Shown in pieces: positions 36,315 to 46,107 of a stretch of DNA of 64,000 nucleotides. Below the pieces are notes generated by a model. The model was not told the origin of the DNA. It saw only the letters and a list, made by a program, of their open reading frames with translations, and made no database searches. The position numbers and the translations under genes were made by a program. The DNA is from Pseudomonadota bacterium. Lineage in GTDB: Bacteria; Desulfobacterota; Binatia; Binatales; Binataceae. Position 1 is the stretch's first letter. Every line of letters starts with the position of its first letter. Where the stretch lies: contig JAJPKA010000020.1 of assembly GCA_021323945.1 (NCBI GenBank), forward strand, positions 186,001 to 250,000. Direction: 5' to 3'.

Positions 36315-38756
36315 TTAGTAATAGCGGGTTGGAAGAACTGCCATCCGTGTGGGAAAAGGCATGCCGATAAATGGGGTTTTGCCGAAGGAGCCGATGCCAC
36401 CAAGGCTTAGTTGAAATAGAAACTGGGTCTCGCTGGGATTCACTGTATTGGTGATACCCATGTCCAAAGCCCAGCAATTGCACGTTGGTTTGAGCCGCAG
36501 ACCGTATTCCGTCGACAACAGCTGGTGTGTCGCAAGGTTGTACGAGGGTGCAAACAAGACCCCGACCCGATTAAACAATTCGTAATAAGCGCGTGCTGTC
36601 AGAAACTGATTGAATCCCGCGTTGACACCCGGCTTGGACTCGGGGCCCGGCCCGATGTAAGTATACGCTAGCTGAAGAGCGGCGTTCGTGGAGATCTTGC
36701 TCTTGCGCATCCAGTTCGGCCGCTGTACGCCTAAATAGGCGCTGGCGTAATGAATTGACGCGACCTGTGGCGAATAGTCGAGCTGGCCGCCGACAGCGAG
36801 GGTGCGAGACGGGAAAGCTGACGCGTTGAATTCGAGGTCAGAAAGCCTGGAACCGCTCCCTTGTGCGATCGCATGAGTCGTGTCGAAAGCCTGCATGACC
36901 GTCAACTGTAAGATTTCTTCGACCGGCGAACCGTTAACAAAGCTGCGCGCCATGAACGGATGGGCAACAAATTCGCTCTGCTCTTCAGCGCTTTCCTGGC
37001 TCTCTCCAGGTTGCACCTGACTAGGCGTCAATTTCAGGAAGATTCGGGACGTCAAACCATAAGTTATCAGGCTCCTGCCCTCGACTCGGTCAATTTCGTC
37101 GAACAAGGGCAGCGAACCTTGATCGTAATTCGGCACGTACGTGTAATTTATAAATGGCTCGATGGTGTGTTTGATCTTTTCGACCGGGTGCGATTTGAGA
37201 TTGTAAATCCGCTCGAGCTCTGAGGCGATGCCGAAACTGCCGTAAATCATTTCCCGTGATTGAAATCCACCTGGTGCGAGCGGTCCGAGCTTCAGCCCGT
37301 TGTTATACTTCCGCCCGTCTTCTCCTACAGGAATGATATCGATCTCATGTCCTGACGTGTCGTACATCGTTTCGCGCAAGCCCAAGGTGCCATAGCCGTA
37401 CAGATAATCGCCCCATCGCCAAGGAAGTGTGATTCGCGGATTCAAGTCGAGTCGCAATCCAGATTGACCTTGGCGGCGATAGAACTCATCAGCGGTCACG
37501 TCGTAGTCGGCATAGAGCAGGCCGCCGAGCAAATCCTTGCGTCCGCTCGCTAGAAACTGCGGCAGGGTCTGCAGTGCAAAAGGTTGGTACTGAATGAGAT
37601 CCTGGTTGTAGATCCCGCCAAACTGCAAGTAGCCGTTCTGGTAAGTATCGAGGAGTCCGAAATCCGAGATTGCATTGCGCATCAGGTAGAACTGATTGGG
37701 GTAAAAAATCCCGGACGCAGCCCTCGTCGAGAGGGTCCAGAGGTTGAGCTCACGCAGTAACAACGGGTCGCTTACCGTAATCGTGTCGGCGTAGGCTACC
37801 AGGTCGTTGGTGATATGTTGCCGCAGCATACCAAAGAAATCATAGCGGTCGACCGGAATGAACGGGTTCGCGATCTGATTGTCAATTATATCGTCCTCAC
37901 GGTTCTGTGAGCTGCGAAGACTTTCATTGAAGAAGCCACCGTCGACAATGAAATAATTGTCAGGTCCTGTAACCAACCGATACTCGGCCAGGCCGCCGAC
38001 GCGCTGAGAGGTTTCAAGGTCGAGAGCGAAGGTCGCGTCCGAACTACGGTCGATTGCCCAATAGTACGGCTGCACCAACTGGAATCCACGCAATCCGGAT
38101 TCGCCGACCCGCGGCGTTAGAAAGCCCGAGTGGCGGTCACTATCAGCCGGAAAAACCGCGTAGGGCGAGTATAAGACCGGATGGCCAAGAACATTGAAGT
38201 GAACGTTGTGCGCCGTGGCTGAATCCCCCATCTTTATGTCCATCTGGTCGGCCGAGATACTCCAATCCGGCGTTCCGGGCTCTGCCCCGCACGTGGTGAA
38301 TTCGCCGTTTTGTACTGTGTAATGCTGTCCTGTTGTCTTTTTGATGCGGGCTCCTTTGATCCGATAGGTCTTGTTGAAATTGGTGATGGAGGCGTCGGTC
38401 AGCTCAGCGGTCTCTTGAGGTAGATTCAGATAAGCTTCGCTCGCTCTGGTTTCCGTGAGTGGGTCGACGAGATGAACGTTCCCCCGCGCATGAAGTTTAC
38501 GCTGCCCGCGAGCGAGATCGATCTCGTCAGCGGTCAGGATACTCGCCTGCTGAGTTACGGTGGCGTTGCCGGTGACGATGAAGGTGTTGGTCTTGTAATC
38601 GTAGACAAAATTGCGCCCGGTAACCTGTAATGGCGCTTGATGCTCCTTGTGGACCAACGAGGAGAGGGTCTGCGCCAACGCCTCACGACACACGAGCGCC
38701 ATGCTCGCAATCGATAACCGCAACAGGCTTCGTGTTATGACGCGTCGGTTCAGCAA
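36315..38756 (-). CDS. lptD: LPS-assembly outer-membrane protein LptD
   Basis: An 813-residue outer-membrane beta-barrel that receives LPS from the periplasmic Lpt bridge and places it in the outer leaflet. A signal peptide (SIASMALVCREALAQ) precedes the OstA/LptA-like domain (about 40-160: VYDYKTNTFIVTGNATVTQQ, ARGQRKLHARGNVHLVDPL). The barrel follows, with typical phrases SPYAVFPADSDRHSGFLTPR, YYWAIDRSSDATFALDLETS and TIEPFINYTYVPNYDQGSLP. The C-terminal strand ends in Tyr-Tyr. The usual Cys pairs are few, and the partner LptE gene is not adjacent. A sulfotransferase gene follows directly. Confidence 0.92.
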   Translation of the reverse strand: MLNRRVITRSLLRLSIASMALVCREALAQTLSSLVHKEHQAPLQVTGRNFVYDYKTNTFIVTGNATVTQQASILTADEIDLARGQRKLHARGNVHLVDPLTETRASEAYLNLPQETAELTDASITNFNKTYRIKGARIKKTTGQHYTVQNGEFTTCGAEPGTPDWSISADQMDIKMGDSATAHNVHFNVLGHPVLYSPYAVFPADSDRHSGFLTPRVGESGLRGFQLVQPYYWAIDRSSDATFALDLETSQRVGGLAEYRLVTGPDNYFIVDGGFFNESLRSSQNREDDIIDNQIANPFIPVDRYDFFGMLRQHITNDLVAYADTITVSDPLLLRELNLWTLSTRAASGIFYPNQFYLMRNAISDFGLLDTYQNGYLQFGGIYNQDLIQYQPFALQTLPQFLASGRKDLLGGLLYADYDVTADEFYRRQGQSGLRLDLNPRITLPWRWGDYLYGYGTLGLRETMYDTSGHEIDIIPVGEDGRKYNNGLKLGPLAPGGFQSREMIYGSFGIASELERIYNLKSHPVEKIKHTIEPFINYTYVPNYDQGSLPLFDEIDRVEGRSLITYGLTSRIFLKLTPSQVQPGESQESAEEQSEFVAHPFMARSFVNGSPVEEILQLTVMQAFDTTHAIAQGSGSRLSDLEFNASAFPSRTLAVGGQLDYSPQVASIHYASAYLGVQRPNWMRKSKISTNAALQLAYTYIGPGPESKPGVNAGFNQFLTARAYYELFNRVGVLFAPSYNLATHQLLSTEYGLRLKPTCNCWALDMGITNTVNPSETQFLFQLSLGGIGSFGKTPFIGMPFPTRMAVLPTRYY

Positions 38757-39002
38757 AGAGTTTTTGCCTCGTGCTTTGCTGCTGGAGCCAACAGTTCAAC
38801 CTCGGGCCCTTTGCGGCGGACCGCGCCAACACTACATGATTCGCTGACCGCTCGCTACAACCTTAGGTTAACGACTTAAACATCACGCCGCGGCCCACCG
38901 CCAACCGCCCACGCCTGCATACGAGAGATGTGGCATCGGGCTTGCCTCAACCCGCACGATTCAAAAGCGCATTAAGTCATACCTTTCTGAGACAAGCTTT
39001 CC

Positions 39003-40697
39003 TCAGGAGCTGCTGGCGTGTCTCTCCCCAGGCAAGCCCGAACCGATGCTGAGTAACAACATTCGACGATGGCCCGACGTCTCGTGCGAAACCGAGACGA
39101 CAGAAGTTGCTAAAGAACGGTTGAACCTTCGCAATTGCGTGAGCTGATCGCTCCAAGCGAGTAGATATTCAGGACGATCCACTCGGTTTCCTCCTTGGAA
39201 ATCCTTTGGAATGGGTGGAATACCGCGTCCGAAATAATAAGAGACCTCGTAATTGGGGAGGCCGACAATCATGACAGGGTGATTGGCGACGATCCGCCGT
39301 GCGCCGAGTACAAAAACCTTGAGCGTACGCTGCCTCGCCAGGGCAGGTGTAAGAAGGCCAATCCACAGGCTAATCGCCGCGAGCTGGGCGAGGGCGACCG
39401 ATATAGCAGCCGATTGAGCTTTGTGCCTGAGCGCAAAGTGTAACCCCACGAGCGATGCACCTACAATAAGCAGCGTCGTCACGCCGATTCTTCCATAATG
39501 ATCCGCCGCTGAAAGGAGTGCTGCATATGCGGCCGCGTTCGAGTGCAACTTCGCAGGCAGTTCGGGAAAGACCAGGGCTTCACCGTATGCGCCGAGGCCT
39601 GCGATCCCCAACCCCAGAAGCAGCAAGCTCGCAATAAGATTTGCAATACGGATCAACTGCCCGGAACCGGCTGCCGAGGCGGAAGAAACCAGACCGCCGA
39701 GGACCGTCGCGAATGACGGAAGCGCCACTAATATGTAGTCGTCACGCTTCGAGTTGGCCAATGAGAAAAAGGTAAGCGAGCCAACGACTAGTGCCGACTG
39801 ATAGAGAATCATATCCCCCCACTTGCGGCCTTGGAGAATCCTGGGAAACGCAGTGATGAGATAAATATTCAGAGGCAGCGTTGAACCTATGAACCGCAGC
39901 CAAATGTAATAAATCGGACGCGCAGCCTCGCCCGTTCCCCCCAGGCGAGCGGGCAGGAAATGACCCAGATTTTCTTCGAGCAACTGGATTCGCAACAATG
40001 CTGGCGCTCGAAGGAATGCTGGAATATACCAGCTACCTGCCAGCGTAGCGGCGATCAGGAGGATTAACCAACTTTGCCGGTTATTCACTGCCCGGAGCGG
40101 GCGCTGCCCTCTTGCACCAAAATAGATAAGGAGACCAACAAGACAAAGAACCAGCGCTAGCGGTCCCTTTGTCAGAATGCCTAATCCCAGTAAAACTCCG
40201 ACCAGAACCGCCCGCCAGGTCGATTGTTCGCATCTCGCCAGCGGGTAAAAGAGCGAATAGGCCGTGAACACCAAAAAGGTGAACAACATATCAGTGCGGG
40301 CAAACGCCGCCCGCGAGGCAAAGCCATAGGAGCCGAGTAAGAATAGATACGCCAGACAACCGGAGAGGAGGCCGAAAGAGGCCCTCGCAAATTCCATTAC
40401 CACGGTCGCCAATGCTGCCGCCGCTAGCAAGGAAACGGAGCGAGCGCCCGCCTCGTCGACTCGGCGGCCGCGGGCTCGCGCGATGATAGCGGCGAGCCAA
40501 TAAAAAAGCGGTGGCTTTCTGCTCAGCTGACCTTGGAGATCAACCGGAACCAGCCAGCGGCCACTCTTGACGATCTCAAGGACAATCCCCGCAGGCTCTG
40601 CCTCTTCATCGTTGTGAAAGGGCGCGGTTATTCCCTGTCCAAGGAACAACAGGGCGAGGATAAAGGCCAAGACTATGCGGAAGGCTTGCCGGGTCAT
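39003..40697 (-). CDS. GT39/ArnT-like membrane glycosyltransferase
   Basis: A 564-residue polytopic enzyme. ATG 40697 (MTRQAFRIVLAFILALLFLG) is preferred to the track's TTG 40724, which overlaps the upstream sulfotransferase. The first periplasmic loop has TAPFHNDEEAEPAGIVLEIV, the acidic motif of GT39/GT83, followed by LSRKPPLFYWLAAIIARA, the K-PPL.YW motif of ArnT-like proteins. About twelve helices follow, then a small periplasmic end. ArnT moves aminoarabinose from undecaprenyl phosphate to lipid A; here the sugar is unknown. It follows the paralogous sulfotransferase gene by 14 bases, so the pair probably modifies one acceptor. Confidence 0.85.
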   Translation of the reverse strand: MTRQAFRIVLAFILALLFLGQGITAPFHNDEEAEPAGIVLEIVKSGRWLVPVDLQGQLSRKPPLFYWLAAIIARARGRRVDEAGARSVSLLAAAALATVVMEFARASFGLLSGCLAYLFLLGSYGFASRAAFARTDMLFTFLVFTAYSLFYPLARCEQSTWRAVLVGVLLGLGILTKGPLALVLCLVGLLIYFGARGQRPLRAVNNRQSWLILLIAATLAGSWYIPAFLRAPALLRIQLLEENLGHFLPARLGGTGEAARPIYYIWLRFIGSTLPLNIYLITAFPRILQGRKWGDMILYQSALVVGSLTFFSLANSKRDDYILVALPSFATVLGGLVSSASAAGSGQLIRIANLIASLLLLGLGIAGLGAYGEALVFPELPAKLHSNAAAYAALLSAADHYGRIGVTTLLIVGASLVGLHFALRHKAQSAAISVALAQLAAISLWIGLLTPALARQRTLKVFVLGARRIVANHPVMIVGLPNYEVSYYFGRGIPPIPKDFQGGNRVDRPEYLLAWSDQLTQLRRFNRSLATSVVSVSHETSGHRRMLLLSIGSGLPGERHASSS

Positions 40698-40711
40698 GCC
40701 GCCGTTGCGAA

Positions 40712-41656
40712 CTATCCATACCAAGGAGGGGCTGAAGCTAACTGCCAGGAACGCCGCAATTCTGGAAATTTTTTGCCCAGGAGCCGTTCGAGGGCATCAA
40801 GGTCGGGATCATATATCGATCGAAGCCAGTCCCGCGCTTTGTCATCGATTGGTGGCTTCGGGACAGCCTTGACGAAATAGCGCTGGTAGATCAGTCGCTT
40901 GATCGTATGATTGCTGCCAAGACTGATCGGAACCAGCAGTTGGCCGACAAATCGCACCCAGTTCGCCCCGGCCATTCGTCTGGCCCAAGGCCAGCGCGCG
41001 ATGGCAAAGCCATTTTCGACAAAACAGGTATCGATTTGATGAAGCGGCTCAGTGCTCAATTCCAGGAATTGCAGCACGGTTGCCACCACTGACTTGCCAT
41101 TCGAAGCCGACCTGGTCAGTTCATCAAACATCAATATCAGCACCCGGTCGGCACCAAATAGCTCCAGGTAACGTTGCACCTGTGCGGCATAGAGGCCAAG
41201 TTCGACATACAGCTGCGAAACGCTCCAGCCCTTTTTGTCTCGATTCCAATCCCTACGCACCGCTTCATAAAAGGGCAGATCCTGGAGCCCTTCACGCACG
41301 TCCATTAGGTAGTGGGAGTAGGCGCGCTCGATAGGATCGCGAAGTAAAATAATAATTTTAGCCTGTGGCACTGCTTTTTGAATTCGAGCAGGTGCATTGG
41401 CTTCCCACAGATAAGATGGACTGGCTTCGCCGATCGCCTTGTAGTCTTTAGCGTGGCTAAAAAGTTTGAGATATTGCCCCCGATCGCGGATGATGGTTCT
41501 TAAATAACGTTGCTCGCGAGAAGGAGTAATCTGAGCGAAGTAATGGGGCTCCTTTAGAGCCGGCATAAAGACGTCGGGGTGTTGCTTGAGATAACTATAT
41601 AAGGATGTCGTGCCGCAGTTCTGAGCTCCGACGATGAAGAAGTTGGGCCACGTCAT
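40712..41656 (-). CDS. PAPS-dependent sulfotransferase, paralog of the gene at 273
   Basis: I start at ATG 41656 (MTWPNFFIVGAQNCGTTSLY), aligned with the paralog's N-terminus; the product is 314 residues. The phosphosulfate loop is VGAQNCGTTSLYSYL and the 3'-phosphate site is IILLRDPIERAYSHYLMDVR. KEPHYFAQITPSREQRYLR, EASPSYLWEANAPARIQ and LERLLGKKFPELRRSWQ parallel the protein at 273-1172 throughout. Two similar copies 40 kb apart suggest duplication with a change of acceptor. The next gene on this strand is an ArnT-like glycosyltransferase. Confidence 0.88.
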   Translation of the reverse strand: MTWPNFFIVGAQNCGTTSLYSYLKQHPDVFMPALKEPHYFAQITPSREQRYLRTIIRDRGQYLKLFSHAKDYKAIGEASPSYLWEANAPARIQKAVPQAKIIILLRDPIERAYSHYLMDVREGLQDLPFYEAVRRDWNRDKKGWSVSQLYVELGLYAAQVQRYLELFGADRVLILMFDELTRSASNGKSVVATVLQFLELSTEPLHQIDTCFVENGFAIARWPWARRMAGANWVRFVGQLLVPISLGSNHTIKRLIYQRYFVKAVPKPPIDDKARDWLRSIYDPDLDALERLLGKKFPELRRSWQLASAPPWYG

Positions 41657-41929
41657 TGGACAGCTCCATCCACTTGGCAAACAAGCCGATTGAAGCAGCG
41701 GATGGCAAGGATGCACGCGAACAAGTTCATGTCTCGGACCTGATGAGGTGCGAAGGCCAACAGCGCGGCGAAACCCAGGTCGATTGATCTGAACCGTTGC
41801 AAGTGCCCTTTTCGACTCTTACGGTTATCATCTGCGCGCTAACCCAGTCGTCCGCCCTAGGACAAGATTACCCCGGCATATCATGAGATTCGGCAGGACT
41901 GTCTCCTTCAAAGACCGCAGCTGGCCGAT

Positions 41930-43588
41930 ATGGTGGGCGGCGAGACTCAGGATGTCTTTGGCCCGGTGACCGACCAAGCCGTTGCGATGTCACCGCAGGC
42001 AGGAACCAGTATGTGGCCAAGGGGGCGGCTCGTTCGATGGATACCCGAGATTGCCATTTTGCTTCTGTTAGCACTCCTGACCCTGAACCGGTTGGATGCC
42101 GCTGATGTCTGCGGCGGCAATGAGGCCGCCATGGCAGTCTATGTGCAGCAAATGATCGAGCACAAGCAGTTCATCTTTCCGCTAGACAATTGTCGCATCC
42201 CGATGTACAAACCTCCGCTCTATCACTGGACCGCAACTGCCTTGGCGGCCGTATTGCGTCAGCCGACAACGACCTCGTTTGTTTTACGCCTCCCGTCGGC
42301 ACTATACGCGATTGCCGCCGCCGCCATCACGATAATCTTCGCCCGATCAGTTGTAGGCAAGCGCGCTGGGATCCTTTCGGGTCTCATTCTATGTGGCTCC
42401 TACCAATACATCAGCGACGCCCGGGTCGGTCTGGTTGATATGACTCTGACGTTTTTCATAACCCTTGCGCTCCTGGCTTTTTTCGAATGGTTTATCGCAC
42501 ATCTCGAGACTCCTCGGAACAGCTTCCGAGCTGCCTTTTTTCTGTATAGTTTGAGCCTGGCGCTCGGTCTTGGAGTACTAGCCAAAGGTCCGGTGGGCCT
42601 GATCCTACCAGCGGCTGCGATCGCGGTCTTTCTCGTGACTGAGGAAGCGTGGGGGGCGTTTGCGCAACTGTTCCGGTTCGGCCCGATCCTTATCGTTTTG
42701 ACTATGGGGTCGAGTTGGTATCTGACTTGCCTGTTCGAACACCATCTGGACTTTCTGCGATTACAGCTCGGGACGGAAAACTTCGGACGATTTTTTGGTG
42801 GTCTTGGCCGCATGACGTCCTGGTACTATTTGCGGCCCCTGCTGTTCAATTCGATCCCCTTCAGCCTTTTTGTGCCACTGGCGGTGATAGCCGGGTTGCG
42901 GGGCAGGCGCCCACTCATATCACGGTCGGCGACGTCCGGGGTAAGGTTACAGCGAGCCGAACTGGCTGCCCGTTTTCTCGCGATTTTCTGGGTCTGCACG
43001 CTGACTTTTTTTGAGCTTGCCGCCTACAAGCGACGCACCTACCTGTTACCGCTCTGGCCTGCGTCGGCCGTGTTATTGGCCTGGTCGCTCCTCGATCGAG
43101 TCCTTCCACGACTGGGAGAGTGTCGCGGCACCTTCGTTTACCGAACAGTCGCGGGAATTTGCGTGGCGGTCGCCGCCGCGAATTTTTTTTTCATTCCCGC
43201 ATACGAACTGCATAAATGTGGTGCGCCGTTGAACCTGAGCGCGATTGTTCGTGAGATGGGCATCGGTTCCAGGAGCGGCTCATCTTCAGGGCTCACTCAG
43301 ACCGAATCCTATCGACAACCCGCACGGAGGATTAACAGCCTCACCAGCTCCGAGGGCCCGCTTTATGTCATCGGAATCGAGAGCGCCCTGGAGCCGTTGG
43401 TCTTCTATCTCAATCGCTGCGTCATCCCTCTGCGAAGTCTGGATGGCGCTCCCCCCGGCTATATTATTATGAGCGCAACAGTATGGAGTAAGGTGAGCCG
43501 CAATTCGCACCTCGCCCTGTTGGGGCGATTTGCGCACAATGATGGTGATCTGGTCCTTGTTCGGTCAGATCCCCAGCCGGCTGGTTAG
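41930..43588 (+). CDS. GT39/ArnT-like membrane glycosyltransferase with altered acidic motif
   Basis: Up to 552 residues. ATG 41930 is the longest start; ATG 41987 and ATG 42011 (MWPRGRLVRWIPEIAILLLL) are also possible and would leave a conventional short lead before the first helix. The family K-PPLYHW motif is intact (PMYKPPLYHWTATALAAVLR), and about twelve helices follow (LGVLAKGPVGLILPAAAIAV is the conserved AKGP block). The loop acid motif reads DVCGGNEAAMAVYVQQ, with Asn where Asp is normal. The neighbouring Glu remains. The gene is divergent from the sulfotransferase, with about 270 bases between. Confidence 0.82.
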   Translation: MVGGETQDVFGPVTDQAVAMSPQAGTSMWPRGRLVRWIPEIAILLLLALLTLNRLDAADVCGGNEAAMAVYVQQMIEHKQFIFPLDNCRIPMYKPPLYHWTATALAAVLRQPTTTSFVLRLPSALYAIAAAAITIIFARSVVGKRAGILSGLILCGSYQYISDARVGLVDMTLTFFITLALLAFFEWFIAHLETPRNSFRAAFFLYSLSLALGLGVLAKGPVGLILPAAAIAVFLVTEEAWGAFAQLFRFGPILIVLTMGSSWYLTCLFEHHLDFLRLQLGTENFGRFFGGLGRMTSWYYLRPLLFNSIPFSLFVPLAVIAGLRGRRPLISRSATSGVRLQRAELAARFLAIFWVCTLTFFELAAYKRRTYLLPLWPASAVLLAWSLLDRVLPRLGECRGTFVYRTVAGICVAVAAANFFFIPAYELHKCGAPLNLSAIVREMGIGSRSGSSSGLTQTESYRQPARRINSLTSSEGPLYVIGIESALEPLVFYLNRCVIPLRSLDGAPPGYIIMSATVWSKVSRNSHLALLGRFAHNDGDLVLVRSDPQPAG

Positions 43589-43668
43589 CAGACCGGTGCG
43601 CGATAAACGAGCCGCTATCCACAATCTATCAAATTCGAGAGCACTATCTCGGCTCGATAAATAACTCG

Positions 43669-43693
43669 GGGCCGCAGCCAGCGTGTGCGGCCC
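43669..43693. terminator. GC-rich hairpin between convergent glycosyltransferase genes
   Basis: GGGCCGCA (43669-43676) pairs with TGCGGCCC (43686-43693) around a 9-base loop. It lies between the stop at 43588 and the convergent stop at 43707, so it could end both transcripts. No U-tract is present. Confidence 0.45.
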
Positions 43694-43706
43694 TGCCGAT
43701 CAATGA

Positions 43707-44648
43707 TCATGAACTCTGATCACTGGTCATTCCGGCAGTGCGGCCACTGAGCGCTCTGACAAGAGGGGCGGGCATGAAGGTCCGGATGTATCGAAGGACC
43801 GATTTGAAGTGAGTAGGATGCCGCCGAAGGATGCGGACGAAATAGCTGCGAGCCAATGCCGCGTTGCCAGACTGCATCGCGATCAGCCCCTGATAACCCA
43901 GCCAGTTGGTGTAGCTACGAACTGTGCGCCGAATCACTCCCTCTGCCGCATCACCATAGCGCTGACGCAATCGGCGAAAGAAAACCGTCTGCGAGGTTAG
44001 ATATTTTTCCATCCGCTCGACGCGGTCCTCGATCAGTGTGTAATAGGTCAATGGTTGCGGCAGGTAAATAAAGTGGCCTAGCTCGCGGACCCGGATCCAG
44101 AGGTCCGGATCCTCATAGCCAAAGACGAATTCCTCACTGAAGCCGCCACACTCCTCGAACACGCGGCGCCGCATTATGACCGTGCTGGTGATGATCGGCC
44201 ACAATCGGTTCAGCATCTCGTTCAGGGATGGCGGATGCGCTTGATCGGGCGGCACGCAGGAAGGCGCTATCTGGCGGCCGCTGCGGTCGACTGCGATGGC
44301 GTCGTGATATAGCAGCGCGGCTTGTGAATCGTCCGCCAGCCGAGGTAATGTGCGGGCTAATTTATCCGGCATAAAGGCATCGTCCGCATCTAGAAAAGCC
44401 AGATATTCGGCAGAAGATAGTGCGGCCGCGGCGTTCCGCGCGCGCGCAGCTCCTCGATTGGGTTGGTGCAACAGACGGATGCGACCCTGATATCGGGCCA
44501 GCACGGCGGCTGTGCCGTCAGTCGAGCCGTCGTTAACTACCGTGATGTCGAGCTCCCCGCCGAAGCGCTGGCTGAGGACGCTATCTATCGCCCTGCCTAT
44601 GGTTTTTTCGCCGTTAAAGACCGGAATTACAACCGCTACAGTTAACAT
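43707..44648 (-). CDS. GT2-family glycosyltransferase, tandem copy A
   Basis: A 313-residue cytosolic or membrane-associated GT-A enzyme. Motifs are VVIPVFNGEKTIGRAIDSVL, LDITVVNDGSTDGT, the metal-binding LAFLDADDAFMPDKLA and the late FSEEFVFGYEDPDLWIRVRE (ED motif). It has no membrane helix. The tail LARSYFVRILRRHPTHFKSV, then RTFMPAPLVRALSGRTAG, is shared with 44795 and 49649. It is a close paralog of the next gene on the same strand. It probably adds one sugar to a surface glycan. Confidence 0.88.
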   Translation of the reverse strand: MLTVAVVIPVFNGEKTIGRAIDSVLSQRFGGELDITVVNDGSTDGTAAVLARYQGRIRLLHQPNRGAARARNAAAALSSAEYLAFLDADDAFMPDKLARTLPRLADDSQAALLYHDAIAVDRSGRQIAPSCVPPDQAHPPSLNEMLNRLWPIITSTVIMRRRVFEECGGFSEEFVFGYEDPDLWIRVRELGHFIYLPQPLTYYTLIEDRVERMEKYLTSQTVFFRRLRQRYGDAAEGVIRRTVRSYTNWLGYQGLIAMQSGNAALARSYFVRILRRHPTHFKSVLRYIRTFMPAPLVRALSGRTAGMTSDQSS

Positions 44649-44794
44649 TGCAGTTGGGCTGTGCCGTCTGTCACCTTCACGCTGTGTTCGCCATTACTAG
44701 CGAGCGTTGGCGAATTTTCACCGTCGCTTCCTGCAGCTCATACAGACGACAGACAAGGGTCTAATCGAAGCGCTCTCGACTCTTTGGAAGAAGG

Positions 44795-45799
44795 CTAAGC
44801 AAGTCTGTCATGACCGATGCTCACGGACGATGCCTGGTCTATCAAACGATCGCGATTCTCGGAGTACCGCGCTCCCGCAGTGCGTCCGCTTAACGCCCGT
44901 GCCAAAGAGGTCGGCAGAAAGGTCCTTAGGAGGCGCAGCGCGGATTTCAGATGAGTTGGATGGTGACGAAGTATACGGGCGAAATACGCCCTAGCGAGCG
45001 TCTGATCGCCTCGTTGCATGGCAAGCAGCCCCTGGTAACTCAGCCAATTAACGTAATTGCGGATGATGCTCTCAATAAGGCGATTTGCGCGGTAACCATA
45101 GCGTTGGCGAAGCCGGCGAAAGAACAACTCGCGTGAGCCCATATATTTCTCCATGCGCTCAGTGCGAAGTTCACTGGTAGTGTAGTAGGTCAATTTTTCC
45201 GGCAGGTAAATGAACTCGCCGTGCTCGCGGACGCGAAGCCAAAGGTCCGGATCTTCATAGCCGGCAGTTTTAAAATCCTCACAAAAGCCACCGCAAGCCT
45301 CAAAAGCCGAACGACGCATGACCACGGTGCTTGGCACAATCGGCCACCACACTGCGAGCATTTCATCCAGTGACGGAGCATGTGCGCGTTCGGCCCATAC
45401 GAAAGACTCGCACAGTTGGCGGCCGTCGCGACTCAACCCAATCGCATTATGAAAGAGCAGGGAGGCATTTGGGCGGCTGGCCAGGGTTGATACCGTGCGC
45501 GCCAGTTTGCCGGGCAAGAACATATCATCTGCGTCGAGAAAGGCGATGAATTCGGAACGGGACTCTCTAACCCCGACGTTTCTTGCCACTGCAGGACCGC
45601 TGTTAGGCTGATTGAGTACTGTTATACGAGAGCCATACTGGTAAAGAACTTCGGAGGTAGCATCAGTCGAGCCATCGTTGACCACCACGACTTCCAATGG
45701 ACCGTCAAAAATCTGGTATAGAGTACTATCAATGGCGCGAGCAATTGTCCGCGCGCCGTTGAACACAGGTATGATTACTGCGATCGCTTTATTCGCCAT
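44795..45799 (-). CDS. GT2-family glycosyltransferase, tandem copy B
   Basis: A 334-residue paralog of the gene at 43707, separated by about 145 bases. VIIPVFNGARTIARAIDSTL, VVVVNDGSTDATSEVL, FIAFLDADDMFLPGKLARTV and DFKTAGYEDPDLWLRVREHG are all intact. The tail LARAYFARILRHHPTHLKSA, then RTFLPTSLARALSGR, matches its neighbour. The tandem arrangement and similar length point to duplication with a change in acceptor or donor. No strong ribosome site is seen before ATG 45799. Confidence 0.88.
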   Translation of the reverse strand: MANKAIAVIIPVFNGARTIARAIDSTLYQIFDGPLEVVVVNDGSTDATSEVLYQYGSRITVLNQPNSGPAVARNVGVRESRSEFIAFLDADDMFLPGKLARTVSTLASRPNASLLFHNAIGLSRDGRQLCESFVWAERAHAPSLDEMLAVWWPIVPSTVVMRRSAFEACGGFCEDFKTAGYEDPDLWLRVREHGEFIYLPEKLTYYTTSELRTERMEKYMGSRELFFRRLRQRYGYRANRLIESIIRNYVNWLSYQGLLAMQRGDQTLARAYFARILRHHPTHLKSALRLLRTFLPTSLARALSGRTAGARYSENRDRLIDQASSVSIGHDRLA

Positions 45800-46107
45800 A
45801 AACTGATGGAGGAGTATAGCACCATATTGCGTTTTTCTGTGCCGAGAAGCGGTTCAAGGAATTTCGAGAAGCTTCGGGTCACTATTGACTAGCAGTGTTG
45901 GTAATGCTAAGCGTTTGCGCAATTTGTTAGCATCGGTGGTTTCCGTGGATCGCCGAATCCGGTCTGCGGTTTTCTTGACACGGCACAGAGCGATTGTTAC
46001 GGTCAGTGCATTTGCAATAGCAGCGACTGGCAAGTGGGAAATTGCGTCTCAAACGCGTCAGTGCACGCACATAAGTTGAAGACGCCAGATAGAATAGGGA
46101 GGAATGT
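45800..46107. other. Divergent intergenic region
   Basis: About 308 bases between the leftward GT2 and the rightward small secreted protein gene. It contains a good rightward promoter (45975-46003). GGGAGG at 46098-46103 is the ribosome site for ATG 46108. Nothing else was recognised. Confidence 0.45.
45975..46003 (+). promoter_or_regulatory. Promoter candidate for the tandem secreted-protein genes
   Basis: TTGACA (45975-45980), a perfect -35, is followed by 17 bases and TACGGT (45998-46003). The predicted transcript start near 46010 gives a leader of about 98 bases before ATG 46108. Confidence 0.5.
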
